Source: JBCDCU01 sp039180865
GTDB lineage: Bacteria > Pseudomonadota > Alphaproteobacteria > Rhizobiales > JACESI01
NCBI GenBank assembly: GCA_039180865.1
Contig: JBCDCZ010000194.1
Location: 1 to 8,679, forward strand
Direction: 5' to 3'
DNA: 8,679 bases
In this document: one piece after another, positions 1 to 5,636 of the stretch
Layout: every line of letters starts with the position of its first letter
How positions within the stretch are numbered: position 1 is the first letter of the stretch
Translations under genes and position numbers: made by a program
Notes under the pieces: generated by a model
Databases searched by the model: none
Told to the model about the DNA's origin: nothing
What the model saw: only the letters and a program-made list of their open reading frames with translations

Positions 1-330
1 GCCGGTTATTTGGAATTGAACGAAGCCCCAGAGGATGGGGCCAAACGGGAAGCCATGGAGGAAGCAAACGCTGTCCTCGAAATCTCGGGATTGCTTGCAG
101 TCTACTCTGTTGAAAGGATTTCGCAGGTTCAACTCATCTATCGCGCAACGCTTCCGGATGGATCATTCAGCGCCGGTCCGGAAAGCCTTGACGTGGCTTT
201 GTTCGACTGGGGCGATATTCCTTGGGATGAGATCGCTTTTCCGTCTGTGTTCTGGGCCTTGAACGACGACAGACGAGCCGAAGAGGGAAGCGCCATTCCA
301 CCATTCAAAAACCCCGTCGAGGGTATGTAA
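1..330 (+). CDS. Nudix hydrolase, 3' part (5' end outside the window)
   Basis: The reading frame is open from base 1 and ends with TAA at 328-330, giving about 109 residues of the C-terminal part. A Nudix box begins at visible residue 2: G-x5-E-x7-REAMEEANA. This matches the consensus GX5EX7REUXEEXGU except that the second conserved glycine is asparagine. The box glutamates that bind Mg2+ or Mn2+ are intact. After the box, LLAVYSVERISQVQLIYRA and a segment with AGPESLDVALF and IPWDEIAFPSV resemble Nudix hydrolases that carry an N-terminal zinc ribbon; that ribbon would lie upstream, outside the window. Such enzymes cleave nucleoside diphosphates linked to another moiety; the substrate here cannot be told. 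The frame's first ATG (at 55) lies inside the Nudix box, and the TTG at 10 is internal, so the true start is off the left edge. The gene converges on yciB with 65 bases between the stops. I am sure of the superfamily, not of the substrate. Confidence 0.88.
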   Translation, partial: AGYLELNEAPEDGAKREAMEEANAVLEISGLLAVYSVERISQVQLIYRATLPDGSFSAGPESLDVALFDWGDIPWDEIAFPSVFWALNDDRRAEEGSAIPPFKNPVEGM

Positions 331-395
331 AGCTGTTATCTCGGTCGGCAAAGAGAGCAATGGCAGAAACCAAGTCATTCAACTGAATTACAATA

Positions 396-1055
396 CTAGG
401 AAGAGGAACCACCTTCAGGAACTTCATCTTCCAGGGAATGGCGGTTCAAAAGCGGCAATTGGCTCATCGCGAAAGCCATAGTGATCGGCATAACGCCCCA
501 GACCTTGAATGCGACCCAGAAGTCGGTCGAATACGAGCGCCAGATCACTTCGTTGAGCACTGCGAGGAAAAAGAAGAAAAGCGCCCAACGGAACGTCAGA
601 ATCCGCCATCCCTCATCAGTTATTTTGAACGCTGAATCGAAAACGTAGGCAAGGAGCGATTTTCCATACAGCAATCCGATCATCAGGACGGAACCAAAGA
701 ACACATTTACGATGGTCGGCTTCAGCTTAATGAACGTCTCATTTTGCAGATAAAGCGTGAGGCCACCGAAAACCAGAACGACAACGAGCGAAACGAGCGG
801 CATAATGGGTAACGACCGTACAAGGGCCCACGAAATGCTCAATGACACAACCATCGCCACCATAAAGACTGCGGTTGCGATGAAGATATTGCCGCCTAGA
901 TCCGCAAGAAACGGGATATAGTCTGCGAAGCGTTCGCCGTAGGAATTCGCGAGGAAAAACAGAGCGAGCGGCCCCAATTCGAGCGCAAACTTGAGAAGCG
1001 GATGAAGCGTTCTTTCCTCGACACCCGCCCGTCCTTCGCTGATTTCCTGTGTCAC
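396..1055 (-). CDS. yciB: Inner membrane septation protein YciB (IspZ)
   Basis: This 219-residue hydrophobic protein has about five or six membrane segments (roughly residues 24-38, 56-78, 83-103, 113-133, 155-172 and 182-202). Family hallmarks are FGGLTLYLQNETFIKLKPT at about 96-114 and LNEVIWR at 167-173. The family, also called intracellular septation protein A, sits in the inner membrane and is linked to envelope integrity and cell-wall synthesis at division; its biochemical role is unclear. Length is slightly above the E. coli protein because of a short polar N-terminus and an acidic/serine tail. The chosen start is GTG at 1055, preceded by a purine-rich GGGAGAGGG site. In Hyphomicrobiales, as I recall it, this gene normally follows ftsY directly; here about 2.16 kb with three genes lies between them, so it probably uses its own promoter. 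Confidence 0.93.
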   Translation of the reverse strand: MTQEISEGRAGVEERTLHPLLKFALELGPLALFFLANSYGERFADYIPFLADLGGNIFIATAVFMVAMVVSLSISWALVRSLPIMPLVSLVVVLVFGGLTLYLQNETFIKLKPTIVNVFFGSVLMIGLLYGKSLLAYVFDSAFKITDEGWRILTFRWALFFFFLAVLNEVIWRSYSTDFWVAFKVWGVMPITMAFAMSQLPLLNRHSLEDEVPEGGSSS

Positions 1056-1109
1056 ACACCCTCTCCCGAATTGAAGTCTCTGATTGTCAGGACATGAATT
1101 AAATCTGAC

Positions 1110-1138
1110 TTATGGGCGCTTTACGGTTTCACGCCAAG
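1110..1138 (-). promoter_or_regulatory. Candidate sigma-70 promoter for yciB
   Basis: On the minus strand CTTGGC (complement of 1133-1138) and CCATAA (complement of 1110-1115) are separated by 17 bases. They resemble the alphaproteobacterial housekeeping pattern CTTGAC-N17-CTATAT, with mismatches in both boxes. The leader would be about 50 bases long. yciB is detached from the ftsY operon here and needs its own promoter, which makes this plausible, but the match is only fair. Confidence 0.3.
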
Positions 1139-1202
1139 CTTAGATCATAGCTTTTCTTTAGGTGGGATGCACCTTGGTGAATACCAACGGCTAAGCCCAA
1201 CT

Positions 1203-1217
1203 TATTGCATCGCAATA
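1203..1217. repeat. Perfect palindrome TATTGC-ATC-GCAATA
   Basis: The 6-base arms are exactly complementary around a 3-base centre. It lies between the divergent yciB and secreted-protein genes, about 65 bases upstream of the candidate yciB promoter and 160 bases upstream of the secreted-protein start. This is the size and symmetry of a dimeric repressor or activator site, but I cannot assign a regulator and a chance occurrence is possible. Confidence 0.35.
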
Positions 1218-1377
1218 TCAGGAAAATCACACAAGCTTGAAACAGCGTGTGTTTGAAAATCGTGCAAAGGCCTCGAAATTATCTGTGAAACGCACAATTT
1301 TACCGCTTCGCTCCCCATGTTTCACGCGCTATTCTTATTGCATGGGAGGTTCACACCAACACCATGAGGTGACAGTA

Positions 1378-2112
1378 ATGAACCGTAACGCAAGAAAAAC
1401 CCGTGTTATTGCTGCTCAGAAGCAGCCTGTTTCCCGCACCCTTTTCCACGCTTTCTGGATATTTCTCGCTCTCATCATCCTGGCTTGGCCTGGCGCGGCA
1501 CGAGCGTGTGAGTTTTTTGTACCCGACGAAGCCGGCAATGCTATTCGCGGCCCATCTTTCGATCGGATCGATAACGGCTTTACCCATGGCCTTTTGCGAT
1601 GCGGAGGAGAAACGCACGGGCTCATGATCATGACGCTGGCCATCGACATCAATGAGCCGCATATCGGGGTCCGCGATGATCCGCTTTTCAAATCGGAGGT
1701 GTTAGGGCCTCTGGAGCGCGTTGATGACATCCAGGTTTCCGGGACTTCCAGTGTCTATGTTCTCGGACGGGCAAATGCATCTCCACGAGTCGGCAACCGT
1801 CGCGGCTTCGTTCGTTTCGCGACCCTGTGCGACGAGCATGTTAATGGAAAACCATTGAACTGTTCATGGGGCTCGGCTCGGATCAAGTTTCGTGCCACCA
1901 CGGTCGATACAAACGCGGATGAGAAATTCGATCGCACCTATCACGAGCTCAGCATTTACCGTGGAGAAGGCAAGCTCCATATGGTGACCTTCTGGACACC
2001 GCATCGCCGCCATATCAAGGCAACGACTGCCGATTGGATCACCGCTCTCCACGCCTTCGGGTTCGACGTCGCTAAGAAAGGTCCTCAGACTATCGACGCA
2101 AATCGCGGATAG
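1378..2112 (+). CDS. Unrecognised exported protein with four cysteines
   Basis: I do not recognise the family of this 244-residue protein. ATG at 1378 is chosen because a strong GAGGTGA ribosome-binding site lies 5 bases before it. The N-terminus is a signal peptide: basic residues at 2-20, a hydrophobic core at about 21-37, then PGAARA with probable signal peptidase I cleavage after residue 43. The mature protein would begin with cysteine 44; arginine at -2 argues against a lipoprotein lipobox. The mature part of about 200 residues has exactly four cysteines (44, 75, 151, 162), which could form two disulfides in the periplasm. No further membrane segment, repeat or catalytic motif is evident. 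A dense stretch at about 171-215 (FRATTVDTNADEKFDR, then WTPHRRH) is rich in charged residues. It stands between divergent yciB and a convergent DUF1127 gene, so it is probably transcribed alone. The gene and its export look real; the function is unknown. Confidence 0.8.
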   Translation: MNRNARKTRVIAAQKQPVSRTLFHAFWIFLALIILAWPGAARACEFFVPDEAGNAIRGPSFDRIDNGFTHGLLRCGGETHGLMIMTLAIDINEPHIGVRDDPLFKSEVLGPLERVDDIQVSGTSSVYVLGRANASPRVGNRRGFVRFATLCDEHVNGKPLNCSWGSARIKFRATTVDTNADEKFDRTYHELSIYRGEGKLHMVTFWTPHRRHIKATTADWITALHAFGFDVAKKGPQTIDANRG

Positions 2113-2135
2113 CTCTCCCGTCAGTCAATCCGTCA

Positions 2136-2408
2136 TTAAACCTCTATACGCCGCTTTGGATCTCCAAGGCGGCGTATTCTTATCAGCGCCAGCCTCCGGG
2201 TTGGCCGCTCGATCGACGGCGTCGACCATATATGCTCAATGTCTGACCTCAAAAGACCAAGATCGTTCAACTGAGTGTCGTCGAGGCGCATCATTTTGCG
2301 AAACGCTGAATAATCCTTCGCTAGCCAATAGGCGCTGAATGTGAAGAAAATCACTTGCGAGACGGTGGCGTTAATGCGGCTAGCGAAAATCCGGTGGGTG
2401 TTAGACAT
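2136..2408 (-). CDS. DUF1127 (YjiS-like) small protein
   Basis: This 90-residue protein carries the DUF1127 signature at about residues 34-60: FRKMMRLDDTQLNDLGLLR followed by SDIEHI. Proteins of this family are small, very common in alphaproteobacteria, and have been linked in some species to RNA metabolism, phosphate or fucose responses; the role here is not known. The N-terminal part (16-31) is hydrophobic and aromatic, and the C-terminal tail (about 67-90) is arginine-rich, which would suit RNA or acidic partner binding (inference). The start at 2408 is preferred over the ATG at 2432 because AAGGAG lies 8 bases upstream. It is divergent from the ArsR-type regulator, with 129 bases between the starts, and converges with the secreted-protein gene with 23 bases between the stops. 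Confidence 0.85.
   Translation of the reverse strand: MSNTHRIFASRINATVSQVIFFTFSAYWLAKDYSAFRKMMRLDDTQLNDLGLLRSDIEHIWSTPSIERPTRRLALIRIRRLGDPKRRIEV
2146..2177 (+). terminator. Hairpin likely ending the secreted-protein transcript
   Basis: Two 14-base arms (2146-2159 and 2164-2177) pair with a single G-T type mismatch around the 4-base loop ATCT, starting 34 bases after the TAG stop of the secreted-protein gene. The following bases are TCTTATC, only a weak T tract, so termination may be partial. The hairpin lies inside the last codons of the convergent DUF1127 gene, so its sequence is also constrained by coding if that gene ends at 2136. Confidence 0.6.
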
Positions 2409-2464
2409 CACGGCTTCTCCTTCCTGAAACACCCCTGGATGCTAGCAACCGGCAATCACTTGAT

Positions 2465-2496
2465 GCTTCGTTCGTGGACGAAGCGTCACGTCCGTG
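2465..2496. promoter_or_regulatory. Inverted repeats in the DUF1127/ArsR divergent promoter, candidate operator
   Basis: GCTTCGT (2465-2471) and ACGAAGC (2478-2484) are perfect 7-base arms around 6 bases; within the same bases TTCGT-GG-ACGAA (2471-2482) is a second, tighter palindrome. Right beside it lies CACG-TC-CGTG (2487-2496). Dyads of this type between a winged-helix regulator and its divergent neighbour are typical of ArsR-family autoregulatory sites. They lie 42-73 bases before the regulator start, where a promoter would be expected. No clear -35/-10 pair was found. Confidence 0.5.
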
Positions 2497-2537
2497 TTTT
2501 TGGTATTCTGCGGGAAACAAAGTCAGGAGGAGCGTTC

Positions 2538-3227
2538 TTGGGCCAGGGACCGAACATCGCAGTTATATCCGCGCTCATCGGCGACCCGGCACGTGCGACT
2601 ATGCTTATGGCGCTCATGGCGGGGAAGGCCCTGACAGCGGGTGAACTTGCCAATGAGGCAGGCATTACGCCGCAGACAGCCAGTGCGCACCTCGCCAGGC
2701 TTGAGGACGCCGGCCTTATCCTTCGCCACGCTCAGGGTCGGCATCATTACTTCGCGCTTGCCAGCCAGAAGACTATCGAACTTCTCGAACTTCTGATGGA
2801 CATCACAGCAAGCACGTTCGAAACAAAGAGAAAGACCGGGCCGAAGGATGAAGCGCTGAGACGTGCGCGGATCTGCTACGACCATCTGGCCGGCGGGATC
2901 GCGGTTGCATTACTCGATCGGTTTATTGAGCGAAAGTTCATCACGATCACCGATCAAAAGCTCCTGATCTCGGAAGCAGCCCGTCCGTTTTTCGAGGATT
3001 TCAAAATCGACATGGACGGATTGGGCCGCGCCAAACGTCCGATCTGCCGAAGCTGTATGGATTGGAGTGAGCGGCGCCCTCACCTTGCTGGTGGCCTGGG
3101 CGCCGCCCTGTTCAGTCGGTTTCAGGATCTCAACTGGATCCGACGGGAAGGAAAATCACGTTTGGTGACTGTAACACCCCTCGGCCTGCGGGAACTACCT
3201 GCATGGGGCGATTTCAGGCTCCCGTAG
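2538..3227 (+). CDS. ArsR-type winged-helix transcriptional regulator with C-terminal extension
   Basis: This 229-residue protein has an N-terminal ArsR-like DNA-binding domain at about 5-85: ALIGDPARATMLMALM, a helix-turn-helix at about 34-58 with recognition helix TPQTASAHLARL, and a wing around GRHHYFAL. ArsR proteins are usually about 100-120 residues; this one belongs to a longer subgroup with a second conserved region containing RICYDHLAGG (111-120) and ICRSCMDWSERRPHLAGG (169-186). Cysteines 113, 170 and 173 and histidines 116 and 182 could form a metal or redox site (inference). The start is TTG at 2538, because AGGAGG lies 7 bases upstream and homologues as I recall them begin near PNIAVI. 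The open frame continues to 2355, but that extension overlaps the DUF1127 start and has no ribosome-binding site. The stop overlaps the end of ftsY by 14 bases on the opposite strand. It probably represses its own gene and perhaps the DUF1127 gene. Confidence 0.85.
   Translation: MGQGPNIAVISALIGDPARATMLMALMAGKALTAGELANEAGITPQTASAHLARLEDAGLILRHAQGRHHYFALASQKTIELLELLMDITASTFETKRKTGPKDEALRRARICYDHLAGGIAVALLDRFIERKFITITDQKLLISEAARPFFEDFKIDMDGLGRAKRPICRSCMDWSERRPHLAGGLGAALFSRFQDLNWIRREGKSRLVTVTPLGLRELPAWGDFRLP
3071..3106. repeat. GC-rich nested hairpin inside the regulator gene, downstream of ftsY
   Basis: GCGGCGCCC (3071-3079) and GGGCGCCGC (3098-3106) are perfect 9-base arms; inside them CACC (3081-3084) and GGTG (3090-3093) make a second stem around TTGCT. 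It lies in the conserved SERRPHLAGGLGAA codons of the regulator. For the minus strand it is 108 bases beyond the ftsY stop and could stall or protect the end of the dapF-mtaB-ftsY transcript. No T tract follows on either strand, so it is not a classical intrinsic terminator. Confidence 0.45.
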
Positions 3228-4242
3228 CCTCGGCGTCGTTCCGTGTAAGACCGGCGATGGCCTTCGCGAAGTCAGACGCCTCAAATGGCTCCAGGTCGTC
3301 AATACCTTCGCCGATCCCGATAAAATGAACCGGTAAGCCGTGTTTGGCGGCAATCGCAACGAGAATCCCGCCGCGGGCCGTGCCATCAAGCTTCGTCATC
3401 ACCAGCCCGTTGACCCCGGCCTTTTCTTTGAAGATTTCGACCTGCTGAAGGGCATTCTGACCGGTTGTGGCATCGAGTGTGAGAAGAACCGTATGCGGCG
3501 CACTCTCATCTTTCTTTCTGATGACCCGGATTACTTTTTCGAGTTCTGCCATTAGCTCCGTTTTGTTCTGCAACCGGCCGGCCGTATCGATCAGGAGAAC
3601 GTCAGTGGCGGCGTCCTGAGCAGCCTGCATCGCATCGAATGCCAGACCGGACGCATCAGCTCCGATATCCCGGGCAATAACGGGTGACCCCGTGCGTTCG
3701 CCCCAGATTTTCAGTTGTTCAACAGCAGCAGCCCGAAACGTGTCACCCGCCGCGAGCATGACCATGGCGCCACCACTGCTGAGTTTGGCTGCGAGTTTAC
3801 CGATTGTCGTCGTCTTACCGGTCCCATTAACGCCAACGACAAGCACAACATGGGGCTTGCGGTCGAAATCCAGCTCCAGCGGTTGGGCGATTGGTGCCAG
3901 TACCCGTTCAACTTCTTCAGACAGCACGGCACTGATCTCTTCAGCGCTGATGTCCTTGCCATAACGGTTTTCAGAGAGACGGTCGGTAATCGCAAGCGCG
4001 GTGTCAACGCCAAGATCCGCTCGAATGAGCGCATCTTCGAGATCCTGTAAAGTCTCATCGTCGAGTTTGCGCTTGGTGAAGATTGCGGTGATCGAGCCGG
4101 TCAGTTCCTGCGAAGATTGCGATAACCCGGAGGCCAGGCGTTGAAACCAGGATCGCCCGCCGCCTTCTTCCTTCGGTGTCTCCTCACTCTTCTTTCCGAA
4201 AGAAAAAAGCCGCTTAAAGAGACCTGGTTTTTGTTCGCTCAT
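3214..4242 (-). CDS. ftsY: Signal recognition particle receptor FtsY
   Basis: FtsY is the SRP-receptor GTPase. It docks SRP with bound ribosome-nascent chains at the inner membrane and hands them to the Sec translocon. The 342-residue protein has a short charged N-terminal A region (1-30), an N domain helix bundle at about 40-120 (DLEDALIRADLGVD), and the G domain from about 130. GTPase motifs are clear: GVNGTGKTT at 137-145 (P-loop), DTFRAAA at 167-173, DTAGR at 219-223, TKLDG at 283-287 and GIGEGIDDLEPF at 309-320. The A region is far shorter than in E. coli FtsY (497 residues in total) and is typical of alphaproteobacteria. ATG at 4242 is 21 bases beyond the mtaB stop, so the two genes are probably co-transcribed; the ribosome site (GGAC) is weak, which suits translational coupling. 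The 3' end overlaps the regulator gene by 14 bases. Confidence 0.97.
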   Translation of the reverse strand: MSEQKPGLFKRLFSFGKKSEETPKEEGGGRSWFQRLASGLSQSSQELTGSITAIFTKRKLDDETLQDLEDALIRADLGVDTALAITDRLSENRYGKDISAEEISAVLSEEVERVLAPIAQPLELDFDRKPHVVLVVGVNGTGKTTTIGKLAAKLSSGGAMVMLAAGDTFRAAAVEQLKIWGERTGSPVIARDIGADASGLAFDAMQAAQDAATDVLLIDTAGRLQNKTELMAELEKVIRVIRKKDESAPHTVLLTLDATTGQNALQQVEIFKEKAGVNGLVMTKLDGTARGGILVAIAAKHGLPVHFIGIGEGIDDLEPFEASDFAKAIAGLTRNDAEATGA

Positions 4243-4263
4243 CGTAGTCCGTCCGGTCAGTGC

Positions 4264-5622
4264 TCAAGCTGCCGCAATCAGAAGATCATCGGTCGCCGCT
4301 TCGATCCGCGCCGGGATAATCTCGCCCTGCTCACCGCGGTTCAGTCTGGCGAGTGTGAAATGTTCCGTCCGTCCAAGACGCGAGCCATCTTCAAACACAC
4401 GTTCCACCAGGATCGCAGCGGACTGTCCGGGCTGTTTTTGCAGGTGGCTTTGCAGCGCCCTTTTCCCTTTTTCGCGAAGACGCTCAGCGCGCTCTTTTAT
4501 AATGCGCCGATCGACCTGGGGCATTTTGGCAGCAGGCGTTCCAGGGCGTGGCGAATAGGGAAAGACATGAAGATGCGTGAGCCCCGCCTCATCGACAATG
4601 CTGAGCGAGTTCTGAAACATGGTCTCCGTCTCAGTTGGAAACCCAGCTATAATGTCTGCACCAAATGCAATGTCCGGGCGTGCGCTGCGAACGTCATCGC
4701 AAAATCGCAAGGTGTCATCCCTAAGATGGCGCCGTTTCATGCGCTTCAAAATCATGTCGTCTCCGGATTGAAGAGACAGATGAAGGTGCGGCAAGAGACG
4801 TTTATCATGCCTGATCGCATCCATCAGCGGCTCATCCACCTCGATTGAATCGATCGAAGACAACCTAAGGCGCGGAAGGTCCGGAACCTTTTGGAGAATG
4901 TTTTGAGCGAGCGTTCCGAGGCTTGGCCGTCCGGGAAGGTCGCCGCCGTAAGAGGTAATGTCGACACCGGTGATAACGACTTCCAGAAAACCATTGCCGA
5001 CAAGGCGGCGCACCTGTTCGACAACCGCACCCATCGGTACGGACCTGGAATTTCCCCGTCCGTAAGGAATGATGCAAAAGGTACACCGGTGATCACAACC
5101 CGTCTGAACCTGAACGAAAGCCCGGGTCCGCCCGCCCATCGCATCCACCATATGGGGCGCGGTCTCGGTAATGCTCATAATGTCGTTTACGACGATTTTT
5201 TGCTCGTGCGAGACCCCGAAATCTGGAAGTGCACGATAGGTTTCGGTTTCAAACTTCTCCTCGTTGCCGATGACAGCATCGACTTCATCCATCTCAGCGA
5301 AGGCTTCAGGTTCGATCTGTGCGGCACACCCCGTCACCACGATGCGCCGGTCGGGCTGTTCACGTTTTGCCCGGCGGATTGTCTGCCGCGCCTGGCGGAC
5401 GGCCTCCCCTGTCACAGCGCAAGTGTTGACGAGAAGTGAGTTTGATAGTCCCGCGCGCTCTGCCGCCCGCACCATCACTTCACTATCGAGCGTATTCAGA
5501 CGGCAGCCGAAAGTGACAACGTCCACCGGAGCATCAGTGTCCGTTGGATGGACGGGACGTGCCGTTCCGGCGATTTCCATCACCGCACCGTTCTCAAGTT
5601 TTGATTGTCTGCTTCCGGCCAT
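4264..5622 (-). CDS. mtaB: tRNA (t6A37) methylthiotransferase MtaB
   Basis: MtaB is a radical-SAM enzyme that adds a methylthio group to N6-threonylcarbamoyladenosine at position 37 of ANN-decoding tRNAs, giving ms2t6A. The 452 residues show the full family layout. The N-terminal UPF0004 domain has its three cluster cysteines at 40 (VVTFGCRLNT), 68 (LVNTCAV) and 99 (VVTGCAAQ). The radical-SAM domain has the CxxxCxxC motif at 176-183 (TGCDHRCTFCIIPYGRG), and the VITGVDITSYGGD and LHLSLQSGDD segments follow. A TRAM-like C-terminal domain spans about 395-450. FGCRLNT with LSLQSGDD points to MtaB rather than MiaB or RimO. The start is ATG at 5622, 14 bases after the dapF stop; ATG at 5580 (residue 15) is a real alternative, because homologues often begin just before VVTFGCRLNT and neither site has a strong ribosome-binding sequence. 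Confidence 0.95.
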   Translation of the reverse strand: MAGSRQSKLENGAVMEIAGTARPVHPTDTDAPVDVVTFGCRLNTLDSEVMVRAAERAGLSNSLLVNTCAVTGEAVRQARQTIRRAKREQPDRRIVVTGCAAQIEPEAFAEMDEVDAVIGNEEKFETETYRALPDFGVSHEQKIVVNDIMSITETAPHMVDAMGGRTRAFVQVQTGCDHRCTFCIIPYGRGNSRSVPMGAVVEQVRRLVGNGFLEVVITGVDITSYGGDLPGRPSLGTLAQNILQKVPDLPRLRLSSIDSIEVDEPLMDAIRHDKRLLPHLHLSLQSGDDMILKRMKRRHLRDDTLRFCDDVRSARPDIAFGADIIAGFPTETETMFQNSLSIVDEAGLTHLHVFPYSPRPGTPAAKMPQVDRRIIKERAERLREKGKRALQSHLQKQPGQSAAILVERVFEDGSRLGRTEHFTLARLNRGEQGEIIPARIEAATDDLLIAAA

Positions 5623-5636
5623 TGCGCATTAACTTT

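Larger units (their letters stand above)
1056..1377. other. Intergenic region between divergent yciB and the secreted-protein gene
   Basis: This 322-base stretch has no convincing coding sequence. The open frame that runs from 1237 into the downstream gene has no ribosome-binding site at its upstream starts (for example ATG at 1342), so I treat it as leader. It holds the candidate yciB promoter, a perfect 6-base-arm palindrome at 1203-1217, and a CCCATG/CATGGG inverted repeat at 1314-1319 and 1341-1346 in the leader of the plus-strand gene. I could not find a convincing plus-strand -35/-10 pair. It looks richer in A+T than the flanking genes. Confidence 0.6.

Noticed and set aside
376..387. 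Short inverted repeat ATTCA-AC-TGAAT between the Nudix and yciB stops, as a bidirectional terminator
   Set aside because: The arms are only 5 A/T-rich pairs around a 2-base centre, too weak and too tight a loop for a terminator hairpin.
1314..1346. CCCATG/CATGGG inverted repeat in the leader of the exported-protein gene, as a riboswitch or attenuator
   Set aside because: The arms are 6 bases with a 21-base loop and no alternative structure was seen; too little to claim a regulatory RNA.
1364..1372. Two-codon open frame ATG-AGG-TGA just before the exported-protein start, as a possible regulatory minigene
   Set aside because: It coincides with the GAGGTGA ribosome-binding site of the gene, and no ribosome site is properly spaced before it, so chance is the simpler reading.
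1237..1377. N-terminal extension of the exported-protein gene to 1237
   Set aside because: It would put 47 residues before a good signal peptide, and its starts lack a ribosome-binding site, whereas ATG at 1378 has GAGGTGA in the right place.
2355..2537. Longer form of the ArsR-type regulator starting at 2355
   Set aside because: The extension overlaps the start of the DUF1127 gene, has no ribosome site, and does not look like an ArsR N-terminus. TTG at 2538 has AGGAGG upstream.
4141..4848. 235-codon plus-strand open frame opposite the ftsY/mtaB junction
   Set aside because: It spans the ends of two well-identified genes on the other strand and its product looks like no protein family; it is a shadow.
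4891..5439. 182-codon plus-strand open frame opposite mtaB
   Set aside because: It is antisense to codons for the conserved UPF0004 and radical-SAM motifs of mtaB and shows no domain; it is a shadow.
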